Source: Acidisoma sp. L85
Lineage (GTDB): Bacteria > Pseudomonadota > Alphaproteobacteria > Acetobacterales > Acetobacteraceae
Reading direction: 5' to 3'
Assembly: GCF_009765865.1 (NCBI RefSeq)
Contig: NZ_LMUQ01000026.1
Span: forward strand, 1-64,000
DNA length: 64,000 nucleotides
Shown here: positions 1 to 7,834 of the stretch, piece after piece
Numbering within the stretch: the first letter of the stretch is position 1
Layout of the letters: each line of letters begins with the position of its first letter
The notes under the pieces: model-generated
The model's input: the letters and a program-made list of their open reading frames with translations, nothing else
What the model was told of the DNA's origin: nothing
The model's database searches: none
Translations under genes and position numbers: made by a program

Positions 1-72
1 GCAGACGACATCTTGGCGTCAATCCAGCGCTTCTGCCAAAGAACCGTCGACGTCCAGCAGAGATGTGGATAG
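1..72 (+). mobile_element. C-terminal tail of an IS630-family transposase (partial)
   Basis: Frame 1 is open from the first base to a TAG at 70-72 and reads ADDILASIQRFCQRT followed by eight residues. As recalled from the family, IS630-type (DDE, Tc1/mariner-related) transposases end in an (A)DDILASx(K/R/Q)RF-type segment. The catalytic domain would lie outside the window to the left. The terminal inverted repeat should follow within a few tens of bases; two CTAG tetranucleotides follow (around 91-96 and 107-112), and IS630 elements insert at TA, but the exact end cannot be fixed from one side. Family assignment rests on a short segment. Confidence 0.55.
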
Positions 73-153
73 AAACTTCGGAATCAGGACACTAGGGTCA
101 TCACACACTAGACGGCGGAAGGGCCGGAACGAATTCCGCCCCACGCGGAACTC

Positions 154-963
154 CTAGCCTGGAACCTCATCCGTCGTGACGAGGAACGTCGTCAACAAAC
201 TCGGCCCGAAGATCGTGGAGATCGCGACGTCGGCCGCATCACGCCCGATGCCGATCAGCACGCGGCCGATGCGGCGCCGGTTGTGCCGTGCATCGAAGGT
301 ATACCAGCGGTTGCCGAGATAAGCCTCGAACCAGCCGCTGAAATCCATCGGCGCGGTATCCTTGGGCACGCCGATATCGCCGAGATAGCCGGTGCAGTAA
401 CGCGCCGGAATATTCATGCAGCGGCACAGCGTAAGTGCCAGATGCGCGAAATCGCGGCAGACGCCCTTCTGCTCCTGCCAGCCCTCATAGGCGGTCCGCG
501 TGTTGCGCGCGTCGTTATAGTTAAAGGTGATACGGTTGTTCGCGTATTCGACAATCGCCGCGACGCGTCCCCAGCCGGGCGGAATATGGCCGAACTCCCG
601 CCAGGCAAGGTCGGAGAGCTTCTCGGTCTCGCAATAGCGGCTGCCGAGCAGGAATTGGAGTGTTTCCGGCGGCAGGTCTTCGACCGCGTTCTGCACGGCG
701 TCAGGCTCGTAATCATCCAACACGCCAGGATCGTTGATCACCGTATCGGTGCTGAAACGTATTTCACCCGGCGGCACAAAGACCCGGCTGCAAAGGTTCC
801 CGAAGCTGTCGTAATATTGGAAAACCGGCAGCTCGGGTTCGCATTTGATGATGTCCGGCGCATGGAGATCCATGGCCCGTTCGGGCCGGACATTCAGCAT
901 GAGCACCATCGGCGTCGGCTGCGGAACCTGGAAGGCGATTTCGTAGCCAAGCCGGATCTGCAT
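154..963 (-). CDS. Transglutaminase-like cysteine protease family protein
   Basis: 269 residues. The N-terminal half (about 1-100) is a beta-rich region resembling the bacterial transglutaminase N-terminal domain. The core (about 130-235) contains the catalytic cysteine in KGVCRDFAHLA, then an aromatic segment GWFEAYLGNRWYTFDARHN that supplies the Asp/His part of the triad region. Bacterial members act as peptidases or amidases of unknown substrate rather than as cross-linkers. There is no signal peptide, so a cytoplasmic location is likely. It stands alone, followed by trpE on the same strand about 100 bp away and preceded by the transposase remnant. Start chosen at the ATG at 963, with purine-rich GGAGAC about 10 bases upstream. 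Confidence 0.85.
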   Translation of the reverse strand: MQIRLGYEIAFQVPQPTPMVLMLNVRPERAMDLHAPDIIKCEPELPVFQYYDSFGNLCSRVFVPPGEIRFSTDTVINDPGVLDDYEPDAVQNAVEDLPPETLQFLLGSRYCETEKLSDLAWREFGHIPPGWGRVAAIVEYANNRITFNYNDARNTRTAYEGWQEQKGVCRDFAHLALTLCRCMNIPARYCTGYLGDIGVPKDTAPMDFSGWFEAYLGNRWYTFDARHNRRRIGRVLIGIGRDAADVAISTIFGPSLLTTFLVTTDEVPG

Positions 964-1064
964 CTTGCGGTCTCCTGAGAGCGTTAGTGGGCATATCGGG
1001 AGCCGGCGCGGACTTTAGAAGGTGTCTCCCTTTTTCGCTATGCAGGAAACGGGCCGCGGCGGCG

Positions 1065-2579
1065 TTAACCTGTGCCGCGGGCCTTGACCGCGAAGCGCAC
1101 CGCTTCCTCGGCCGCGCGGAACAGGGCGCGCGCCTTGTGCCGGCTTTCCTCGTATTCGAGTTCGGGCACGCTATCCGCCACCACGCCGCCCCCGGCCTGC
1201 ACATGCATGACGCCATCCTTCACCACGGCGGTCCGCAGGCCGATGCAGGTATCCATCGTGCCGTCGGCCGCGAAATAGCCGATGCAGCCGCCATAGATGC
1301 CGCGCCGCGTGGGCTCCAGCTCCTCGATGATCTCCATCGCCCGCACCTTCGGCGCACCCGTTAGTGTGCCAGCCGGAAAACCGGCGACCAGGGCGTCCAG
1401 CGCCGTCAGCCCCGCCTTGAGCTTGCCGCGCACGTTGGAGGAGATGTGCATGACATGGCTGAACCGCTCGATCACGAAGCTCTGCGTCACCTCGACCGAG
1501 CCTGGCTCGGCGACCCGCCCGACATCGTTCCGCCCCAGGTCGAGAAGCATGAGATGCTCCGCGCGCTCCTTCGGATCGGCGAGCAACTCGGCCTCCAGCC
1601 GCGCATCCTCTTCAGGCGATGCGTTGCGCGGCCGGGTGCCGGCGAGGGGCCGGATGGTCACGTCGCCGTCTCGGTAGCGCACCAGGATCTCGGGGCTGCT
1701 GCCGACCACCGCGAAGCCCGGAAAGTCGAGATGGAACAGGAACGGCGCCGGGTTGATGCGGCGCAACGCCCGGTAAAGGGCGAGAGAGGGCAGCGGAAAG
1801 GGCACCGAGTAGCGCTGGCTCGGCACCGCCTGGAAGATATCGCCGGCGACGATGTATTCCTTCATTCGCTCGACGATGCCCATGAACTCGTCTTTGCTCA
1901 TATTCGAGCGCGGCTCGGGCAGCGGATCGATGGGTTTCGCCGGCGCCGAGGGTGGCAACGGCTGTTGCAGCGCCGTCTCCGCCTCATCGAGCCGCCCCTC
2001 GGCCAGCCTCAAAGCGGCCTCGGCATCGATGCCGGGCCGGGGATAGATCGGCGCGGCGAGGGTCAGCACGTCCCGCACATTGTCGAATATGGCAAAGAGG
2101 GTCGGGCGCGTCAGGATCGCGTCGGGCACGCCGAGCGCATCGGCATTCTTCTCCGGCAGCCGCTCCATCAGCCGCACCATGTCGTAGGCGAGGTAGCCGA
2201 CCAGCCCGCCCGCCATCGGCGGCAATCCGGGCGGCAGGTCGAGCCTTGTGCGCGCCACCAGCGCCCGCAGGCTATCGAGCGGTGCGGCGTCATCCACGGC
2301 ATAGGTCTCGGGCGTGCCGAGCGCATTGGCGTTCAGCTCGGCCCGCCCGTCGCGGCAGCGCCACACCAGATCGGGCGCCATGCCGATGATGGAATAGCGG
2401 CCACGCGAGGCGCCGCCCTCAATGCTTTCAAGCAGGAAGGAATAGGGCCGGCCATGGGCCAGCTTGAGAAAAGCACCGACGGGCGTTTCGAGATCCGCCG
2501 GGCTGTCCCGCCACACCAGCGCGCCCCGTCCTGCCTGATACGCGGCACGGAAGGCGGCGGCCATGGTCTCGGCGGTCAT
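1065..2579 (-). CDS. trpE: Anthranilate synthase component I
   Basis: 504 residues, the usual TrpE length. It converts chorismate to anthranilate, with glutamine-derived ammonia supplied by TrpG, in the first committed step of tryptophan synthesis. The Trp feedback-site motif LLES is at residues 49-52. The chorismate-binding domain shows SSPEILV, RPLAGTRPR, LMLLDLGRNDVGRV and GTLTGAPKVRAMEIIEELEP. The C-terminus GIYGGCIGYFAADGTMDTCI is also typical. It lies directly downstream of the PpiD-like foldase on the same strand (70 bp gap), suggesting cotranscription. No trpG or trpDC follows; the next gene downstream is the transglutaminase-like gene, so the pathway is split in this genome. Confidence 0.97.
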   Translation of the reverse strand: MTAETMAAAFRAAYQAGRGALVWRDSPADLETPVGAFLKLAHGRPYSFLLESIEGGASRGRYSIIGMAPDLVWRCRDGRAELNANALGTPETYAVDDAAPLDSLRALVARTRLDLPPGLPPMAGGLVGYLAYDMVRLMERLPEKNADALGVPDAILTRPTLFAIFDNVRDVLTLAAPIYPRPGIDAEAALRLAEGRLDEAETALQQPLPPSAPAKPIDPLPEPRSNMSKDEFMGIVERMKEYIVAGDIFQAVPSQRYSVPFPLPSLALYRALRRINPAPFLFHLDFPGFAVVGSSPEILVRYRDGDVTIRPLAGTRPRNASPEEDARLEAELLADPKERAEHLMLLDLGRNDVGRVAEPGSVEVTQSFVIERFSHVMHISSNVRGKLKAGLTALDALVAGFPAGTLTGAPKVRAMEIIEELEPTRRGIYGGCIGYFAADGTMDTCIGLRTAVVKDGVMHVQAGGGVVADSVPELEYEESRHKARALFRAAEEAVRFAVKARGTG

Positions 2580-2649
2580 GCGAGCGGGGTCCTTGGTTTA
2601 GGGGTGTTGTGCGCGGCGCCTCGTGCGCCCGTCGCGTTCGAGGGCTCGG

Positions 2650-4545
2650 TCACGGCTGGGCGATCTGCTGGATGACGGCTTGATTGACGTGCGGATTGGC
2701 CCGTGCCGTCACCGCGCCCGCGAAAATCGCCTGCATATCGCTGGAGACGGTGCCGGATAGCTGCGTCTTCAACTGGTCGTAACCCACCGGGTCCTTGCTC
2801 GGATCGGGCCTCTGGATGCTGTCGAGCACCGCGACCACGAAGCCATCGGGCGTCTCAACCATTGAGCTTTCGCCCACCGTCAGCCCGAAGAGCGGCGTGA
2901 CGAGGTTTTGCGGAATACCCGGCGGTAGCGCGCCGTTATGGGTGATCGGCCCGCTCGTCTGCACGGTGAGATTCAACGGCGAAGCCGCGCCTTGCAGGGT
3001 CCGGCCCGATTGCATGGCGCCGAGCAGACCGGCCGCGACGGTTTCCTGCTCGCGGCGGATCGCGGCATGCGTCCAAGCGGCGAGGACCTGCGGCTGCACC
3101 GCCAAGAAGTCGCGCTGCGCGGCGGGGGTGATGCCGTCCACGACCAGGGCGAAATAGCTGTGATCGGGGCCGTTGATGAGCGCCGCCTTCTGGTTCACGC
3201 CCTGCTTGAATGCCTGCGCCACCACCGCCGCGCGCAAGGCAGCGGCGCCGGGGATCGGCACAGGCTGGCCCTCGGGCGAGATGCCGTTGGTATCAACCGA
3301 CCCCTGCAATCCGACGAGTCCGAGATCGCCCGGAAGCTTGTCCAGCGGCGTACCGCCTGCCAGCGCGTCCTGGAACGCATTTACCCGCTGCTCGACCAGC
3401 GCGACGGCGCGCTCGCGCGCCACCTGCTGGCGCAAGGCGGGCGCCATCGATTCGAAGCCTGGTGCGCCGCCAGGCTTGATGCCGGTGACCTCGATCACCG
3501 CCCAGCCGCTGCCGGTATGGATCGGCGCGCTCACCACATTCGCCGCCGCCTCGAAGGCCGCGTCGGCGATCTCGGGGCTTGGTACCTGGGCGGCGGTGGT
3601 GTCGGGCAGTTGGATCGCATTGGCGCCAGCAGCGCTCGCGGCCTTCTGCATCGCGTCCCAGTCGGCGCCGGCCGACCAGGTGGCGGCGAGGCGTTTCGCC
3701 GTCGCCTCGTCGGAGGCCACCACCGCGTTGATGCTGCGGGTCTCGACCTTGGTCTGGGCAGCGCTCGCCTGCTGGTAGAGCGGCCGGATATCGGCGTCGG
3801 ACACCGTGATGCCGCGCGCGACCGCGTCCGGCGACAGCACCGCCACCGCGATGTGGCGATATTCCGGCGCGCTGAAATCCTGCGGGTGGTTGCGATACCA
3901 ACGCTGCAATTCCGCCGGTGTCGGCGTCGGGGGCGGCGGAGCGGCGGAGAAGGGCAGGGTGACGAAGCGCACGATCCGCGCCTCGTTCTGGATCGCATAG
4001 GCGGTGCGCACCATCGTCGCCGGCGCCGTTGCCGAAGCGCGGACGGTGTTGAGTAATTGGTTGCGCATGAGCTGCGCGCGCATAAGGTCGAGGAACTCGC
4101 CCTCGGTCATGCCGTTCTGCTGCAACACCTGGTCAAACCGCGCGCGGTTGAACTGGTGCTGCGCGTCCTGGAACACGTCCATGCCGTAGACTTCCGTCCT
4201 CAGAGCGGCGTCGGGCGCGGCGAGGCCGAGGCGCTGGGCCATCTGGTCGATCGCCGCCTGGGCAACCAGCCGCGCCGTCGCCTGCTCGGCGATCATCATG
4301 CGCATCGGCGGCGTGATCTGGTCGGGGCCGCCCAGTTGCTGGGCGGTCTGCTGTATCTGCTGGCGAAACGCCTGATCGGCGGCTTGCGGGCTTATCCGCG
4401 TGCTGCCGACCCGCGCCGCCGAACCGTCATTGCCGAGGTTGCGCACCACGTCGCCCACCCCCCAGACCGCGAAGGACGCGACGAGGACGATGAAGAGGAT
4501 CCGGGCGGGCCAGGTATTGAGGGAGCGGCGGAGGAGGGCGAGCAT
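2650..4545 (-). CDS. PpiD/SurA-type periplasmic peptidyl-prolyl isomerase (foldase)
   Basis: 631 residues. A short cytoplasmic N-terminus (about 1-14, several Arg) is followed by one membrane anchor (about 15-33, ILFIVLVASFAVWGVGDVV). A SurA_N-like helical chaperone region comes next (about 40-200, rich in Gln and Ala with GMTEGEFLDLMRAQLMRNQLL). A parvulin-like PPIase region sits near residues 255-355, followed by a second chaperone-like segment. The architecture matches PpiD, which assists folding of proteins emerging from the SecYEG translocon into the periplasm. The gene is divergent from tpiA and upstream of trpE on the same strand. Whether the parvulin domain is catalytically active cannot be judged by eye. 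Confidence 0.9.
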   Translation of the reverse strand: MLALLRRSLNTWPARILFIVLVASFAVWGVGDVVRNLGNDGSAARVGSTRISPQAADQAFRQQIQQTAQQLGGPDQITPPMRMMIAEQATARLVAQAAIDQMAQRLGLAAPDAALRTEVYGMDVFQDAQHQFNRARFDQVLQQNGMTEGEFLDLMRAQLMRNQLLNTVRASATAPATMVRTAYAIQNEARIVRFVTLPFSAAPPPPTPTPAELQRWYRNHPQDFSAPEYRHIAVAVLSPDAVARGITVSDADIRPLYQQASAAQTKVETRSINAVVASDEATAKRLAATWSAGADWDAMQKAASAAGANAIQLPDTTAAQVPSPEIADAAFEAAANVVSAPIHTGSGWAVIEVTGIKPGGAPGFESMAPALRQQVARERAVALVEQRVNAFQDALAGGTPLDKLPGDLGLVGLQGSVDTNGISPEGQPVPIPGAAALRAAVVAQAFKQGVNQKAALINGPDHSYFALVVDGITPAAQRDFLAVQPQVLAAWTHAAIRREQETVAAGLLGAMQSGRTLQGAASPLNLTVQTSGPITHNGALPPGIPQNLVTPLFGLTVGESSMVETPDGFVVAVLDSIQRPDPSKDPVGYDQLKTQLSGTVSSDMQAIFAGAVTARANPHVNQAVIQQIAQP

Positions 4546-4659
4546 AGGTGGTCACGAACCTGGCTGTGATGAGGGGCGCGCACCATAGGCATGCGAGCCA
4601 GTGTTTGCCAGTTCCCTCCGGCCGTCCTATCTGCCGGGGCCTGCACGGAGAGAATGACG

Positions 4660-5397
4660 ATGCGCCCCTTGATCGCCGGCAACTGGAAAATGCATGGGCT
4701 AACCGCGGAGTCGGCGGAGCTTGCGCAGGCACTACGAAAGGGTGTCGGCGCTCTGGCTCCCGAGATGCTGGTTTGCCCGCCAGCGACGCAGATCGCGGCG
4801 GTCGCGGCCATTCTGGAGCATTCCGGCATCGCGATCGGCGGCCAGGATTGCCATGCCGAGACGCAGGGCGCCCACACAGGCGAAATTTCCGCCGCCATGC
4901 TGCGCGATGTAGGGGCGAGCTTCGTGATCCTCGGCCATTCCGAGCGCCGGGCCGACCAGGGTGAAACCGACGAGTTGGTTGCCGCCAAGGCGCGCGCGGC
5001 CGTCGCGGCCGGGCTTGTTGCCATCATCTGCGTGGGCGAATCGGGTGCCGAGCGGGCCGCCGGCCAGGCTGAGGCTGTAGTGGAGCGCCAGCTCGCTGGC
5101 AGCCTCTGCGAGGATTTCGCGGGCGTCATCGCCTATGAGCCGATCTGGGCGATCGGCACCGGCCGCGTCCCGACCCTCGACGATATCGTCTGCATGCATC
5201 GCGTCATCCGCGACCACCTGCTCGGCGCGCATGAGCAGGGCGCCGCGGTTCGGATTCTGTATGGCGGTTCGGTCAAGCCGGGCAACGCCGCCGAGATCCT
5301 GAAACTACCGGAAGTCGGCGGCGCCCTGGTCGGCGGCGCCAGCCTGGTCGCCGCAGATTTCCTGGCGATCGCTGCGGCGGCGCCGGGCGTTATATAA
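4660..5397 (+). CDS. tpiA: Triosephosphate isomerase
   Basis: Interconverts dihydroxyacetone phosphate and glyceraldehyde 3-phosphate in glycolysis and gluconeogenesis. The start at 4660 gives 245 residues beginning MRPLIAGNWKMHG; GGAG at 4647-4650 is nine bases upstream. The ATG at 4654 (two residues longer) is possible but only three bases from that site. Catalytic Lys is in GNWKMHG, catalytic His in ILGHSERR, catalytic Glu in AYEPIWAIGTG, and the phosphate loop is YGGSVKPGNAAEI. In many alphaproteobacteria tpiA is followed by secG-pyrG; here secG lies 8.5 kb away with purine and other genes in between. Confidence 0.97.
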   Translation: MRPLIAGNWKMHGLTAESAELAQALRKGVGALAPEMLVCPPATQIAAVAAILEHSGIAIGGQDCHAETQGAHTGEISAAMLRDVGASFVILGHSERRADQGETDELVAAKARAAVAAGLVAIICVGESGAERAAGQAEAVVERQLAGSLCEDFAGVIAYEPIWAIGTGRVPTLDDIVCMHRVIRDHLLGAHEQGAAVRILYGGSVKPGNAAEILKLPEVGGALVGGASLVAADFLAIAAAAPGVI

Positions 5398-5940
5398 GGA
5401 TCGCGTTATACGGCCGCGCAGAGGCTTGGAGTGACGGGACGGCGAGAGGATATGTGGGCGGTGACAGGCTAGTTCGGCGCCCGCGTGAAGCTTCTGTTAT
5501 GTGGATAAGGCGAGTCCGACCGATTGGCTCCGCGCACGACTTCCGACGCTTTCGCCGCGTTTTGGGCGGCTCGCCATACCGCGTCGTCGACGGCAGAATG
5601 CTCCCAGTAGCGTTCACTGAGAGAGCTGTGAGTCCCTCCGGCTTCCGATGCTCGCCCGCCGCACGCAAAATGATTTCCCACAGTGTCTCCTCGTGAAGCA
5701 GTGCGTTACATCACGTTGATGCTGCGCTGCCAGGATAGGTGCAATTTGTTAGCGGGCCACTAACCCATGTCTAGCTTACTAACATAATAACTTGCTTATA
5801 TGTTTATGAGAGCCTCGCTCGTGCGAGGCTGTCATGTCGTGCCTCTCTGGTCGCTGTCCTGGCCCACTGCTATAGCGCGCGAGATACCCATGATCCGGCG
5901 GCGCCTCCCCGTGTGCCGGCAAGCCCTGAGGATCCCGCCA
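5398..5940. other. Long intergenic region between tpiA and purC
   Basis: Roughly 540 bases that code for nothing recognisable on the plus strand. The first 300 bases can hold one small minus-strand gene (listed separately). About 5745-5805 is unusually AT-rich for this genome and contains a near-palindrome around 5749-5765 (GTTAG, seven bases, CTAAC) followed by several TTA/TAA clusters. This is the likely promoter zone for purC on the plus strand and possibly for the small minus-strand gene. A plus-strand reading frame joins this region to purC but has no family features and ends with a clear purC start at 5941. Confidence 0.6.
5469..5681 (-). CDS. Possible small orphan protein (70 aa)
   Basis: A GTG start at 5681 is preceded by GAGGAG with a five-base spacer, a good ribosome binding site. 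The product is 70 residues with polar ends and a helical-looking centre (SERYWEHSAVDDAVWRAAQ). No family is recognised. It is convergent with tpiA and diverges from purC across the AT-rich segment. Like other orphans in the window it uses a non-ATG start and sits in a gap between conserved operons. An overlapping 92-residue frame on the same strand (5390-5668) and an 80-residue plus-strand frame lack comparable ribosome binding sites. Coding status is uncertain. Confidence 0.35.
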   Translation of the reverse strand: MGNHFACGGRASEAGGTHSSLSERYWEHSAVDDAVWRAAQNAAKASEVVRGANRSDSPYPHNRSFTRAPN

Positions 5941-6705
5941 ATGGCCCGTCGCCGACAGCTCTATGAGGGCAAAGCGAAGATCCTGTTCGAAGGACCGGAG
6001 CCCGGCACGCTCGTACAATACTTTAAGGATGACGCCACCGCCTTCAACGCCCAGAAGAAGGGCGTCATCACCGGCAAGGGCGTGCTGAATAACCGCATTA
6101 GCGAGTTTCTGATGACGCGCCTGGGCGAGATCGGCGTTCCCACGCACTTCATTCGCCGTCTCAACATGCGCGAGCAACTCATTCGCGAGGTTGAGATAAT
6201 CCCCCTCGAAGTCGTCGTGCGCAATGTCGCGGCGGGCAGCCTATCGACCCGGCTTGGCATTCCGGAGGGCACCCGCTTGCCGCGCAGCATCATCGAATTC
6301 TACTACAAGAACGACGCGCTCAACGATCCGATGGTCGCTGAGGAGCATATCACCGCCTTCGGCTGGGCCGCCCCACCGGATATGGACGACATCGTCTCGC
6401 TGACGCTGCGCGTGAACGACTTCCTGACTGGCCTGTTCCTCGGCGTCGGCATCACCCTTGTAGACTTCAAGCTGGAATTCGGCCGGCTCTGGGAAAACGA
6501 GGATATGCGCATCGTCCTTGCCGACGAGATCAGTCCGGATAACTGCCGTCTCTGGGACAGCAAGACCAACGAGAAGATGGACAAGGACCGGTTCCGCCGC
6601 GACCTCGGCAAGGTCGAGGAAGCCTATCAGGAAGTTGCCCGCCGCCTCGGCATCCTGCCCGAGGCCGGCATGCGCGACATGAAGGGGCCGGAGATGATGC
6701 AGTGA
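5941..6705 (+). CDS. purC: Phosphoribosylaminoimidazole-succinocarboxamide synthase
   Basis: 254 residues. Condenses CAIR with aspartate using ATP to give SAICAR in de novo purine synthesis. Motifs: YEGKAKILF near the N-terminus, the ATP-site region [33 protein letters not shown] and [14 protein letters not shown]. The frame is open 47 codons further upstream, but the homologous region starts at [13 protein letters not shown] and GAGG lies shortly before the ATG at 5941. purS, purQ and purL follow after a 185-bp gap that holds a dispersed repeat, so purC may be transcribed separately or read through. Confidence 0.97.
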   Translation: MARRRQLYEGKAKILFEGPEPGTLVQYFKDDATAFNAQKKGVITGKGVLNNRISEFLMTRLGEIGVPTHFIRRLNMREQLIREVEIIPLEVVVRNVAAGSLSTRLGIPEGTRLPRSIIEFYYKNDALNDPMVAEEHITAFGWAAPPDMDDIVSLTLRVNDFLTGLFLGVGITLVDFKLEFGRLWENEDMRIVLADEISPDNCRLWDSKTNEKMDKDRFRRDLGKVEEAYQEVARRLGILPEAGMRDMKGPEMMQ

Positions 6706-6768
6706 GGGGCTCGCCCCGTCATGGCATGCGACCCTCCCGTCTTGGCACGCGAAGGCACCCCACTTCCT

Positions 6769-6856
6769 CGTCATGGCACGCGAATGCGTGCCATCCACGC
6801 CTTGCATTCGCAAAGCAAGCCAGACGTGGATGCTCGGCCTTCCCCGAGCATGACGG
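6769..6856. repeat. Dispersed palindromic repeat, copy 1
   Basis: About 88 bases in the purC-purS gap contain two short palindromes: TGGCACGCGAATGCGTGCCA near the left end and CCTTCCCCGAGCATGACGG, which pairs with TGGATGCTCGG, at the right. The reverse complement matches 50523-50611 over nearly the whole length with a few substitutions, for example GTCATGCTCGG, AAGGCCGAGCATCCA and GGCGTGGATGGCACGC. Further partial TGGCA(C/T)GCGA units lie at 6718-6750. The size and palindromic ends are typical of intergenic REP/BIME-like repeats; it may act as a transcriptional or mRNA-stability element between purC and purS. Confidence 0.75.
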
Positions 6857-6890
6857 GTTGTAGAGATTCTACGCTTCGCCGGAGAGCCAA

Positions 6891-7130
6891 ATGAAAGCCA
6901 TCGTTACCGTCATGCTGAAGACCGGCGTCCTCGACCCGCAAGGCAAGGCCATCGGCCATGCGCTTGGAACTCTGGGGTTTTCCGGAATCGGCGAGGTCCG
7001 CGCCGGCAAGGTCATCGAGATCGAACTAGCCGAAACCGACGCCGCGAAGGCCCAAGCGGCAGCCGAGGAAATGTCGCGGAAACTGCTCGCGAACACTGTC
7101 ATCGAAAGCTTCAAGGTGGAGATCGCCTGA
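6891..7130 (+). CDS. purS: Phosphoribosylformylglycinamidine synthase subunit PurS
   Basis: 79 residues, the normal size for PurS. It forms a complex with PurQ and PurL that converts FGAR to FGAM; PurS bridges the two catalytic subunits. The sequence begins [18 protein letters not shown] and continues with the typical [20 protein letters not shown] segment. GGAGAG is five bases before the ATG. It is followed two bases later by purQ, and purQ overlaps purL by four bases, so the three subunits are translationally coupled. The presence of PurS fits the short form of PurL found here. Confidence 0.97.
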   Translation: MKAIVTVMLKTGVLDPQGKAIGHALGTLGFSGIGEVRAGKVIEIELAETDAAKAQAAAEEMSRKLLANTVIESFKVEIA

Positions 7131-7132
7131 CC

Positions 7133-7834
7133 ATGGCCTTCCGCGCCGGCATCGTCCTTTTCCCCGGCACCAATCGCGAGCGTGACATCGCCATCGCACT
7201 AGCCGCCGCCAATGGCGGGCGAGAGCCGGTGATCATCTGGCACAAGGACACGACACTTCCGCCGCTCGACCTCGTGGTCCTGCCCGGCGGCTTCAGCCAT
7301 GGCGACTATCTGCGCTGCGGCGCGATGGCCGCGCAGTCTCCGGTCATGCGCGCGGTGCGCGATTTCGCGTCGGCCGGCGGCCATGTTCTCGGCGTCTGCA
7401 ACGGCTTCCAGATCCTGACCGAGGCCGGGCTGCTGCCAGGCGCGCTACTGCGCAACGCCGGCCTCCGCTTCCTCGCGCAGGACCACCACATCCGCGTCGA
7501 GAGCACCGACACCATCTACAGCCGCGGCTACGTCCAGGGCCAATCGATCCGCGTCATCCTCGCCCACGGCGACGGCAACTACGCCGCCGACGAGGAGACT
7601 CTCGACCGGCTGGAAGGCGAGGGGCGGGTGGTCTTCCGCTACAGCCGCCGGGACGGCACGGTAGCGCCGGACGCCAACCCGAACGGCAGCGCCCGCGCCA
7701 TCGCCGGCATTTGTTCCGAGAACCGCCGCGTGCTCGGCCTCATGCCGCATCCCGAGGATGCGGTGGAAGCGCTGATCGGCGGCGAGGACGGTAAGCCGAT
7801 GTTCGCCGGTCTCGCGGAGGCGCTGGCCGCATGA
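7133..7834 (+). CDS. purQ: Phosphoribosylformylglycinamidine synthase, glutaminase subunit PurQ
   Basis: 233 residues, class I glutamine amidotransferase. It hydrolyses glutamine and channels ammonia to PurL. The nucleophile is Cys89 in [10 protein letters not shown], and the His/Glu of the triad are in the C-terminal [11 protein letters not shown]. The FPGTNRERD and [15 protein letters not shown] segments are characteristic. It lies between purS (two bases upstream) and purL (ATGA overlap). Confidence 0.97.
   Translation: MAFRAGIVLFPGTNRERDIAIALAAANGGREPVIIWHKDTTLPPLDLVVLPGGFSHGDYLRCGAMAAQSPVMRAVRDFASAGGHVLGVCNGFQILTEAGLLPGALLRNAGLRFLAQDHHIRVESTDTIYSRGYVQGQSIRVILAHGDGNYAADEETLDRLEGEGRVVFRYSRRDGTVAPDANPNGSARAIAGICSENRRVLGLMPHPEDAVEALIGGEDGKPMFAGLAEALAA

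Noticed and set aside
5800-5940. 47-codon extension of purC
   Set aside because: PurC proteins begin at the [13 protein letters not shown] segment, and the upstream part is low-complexity.
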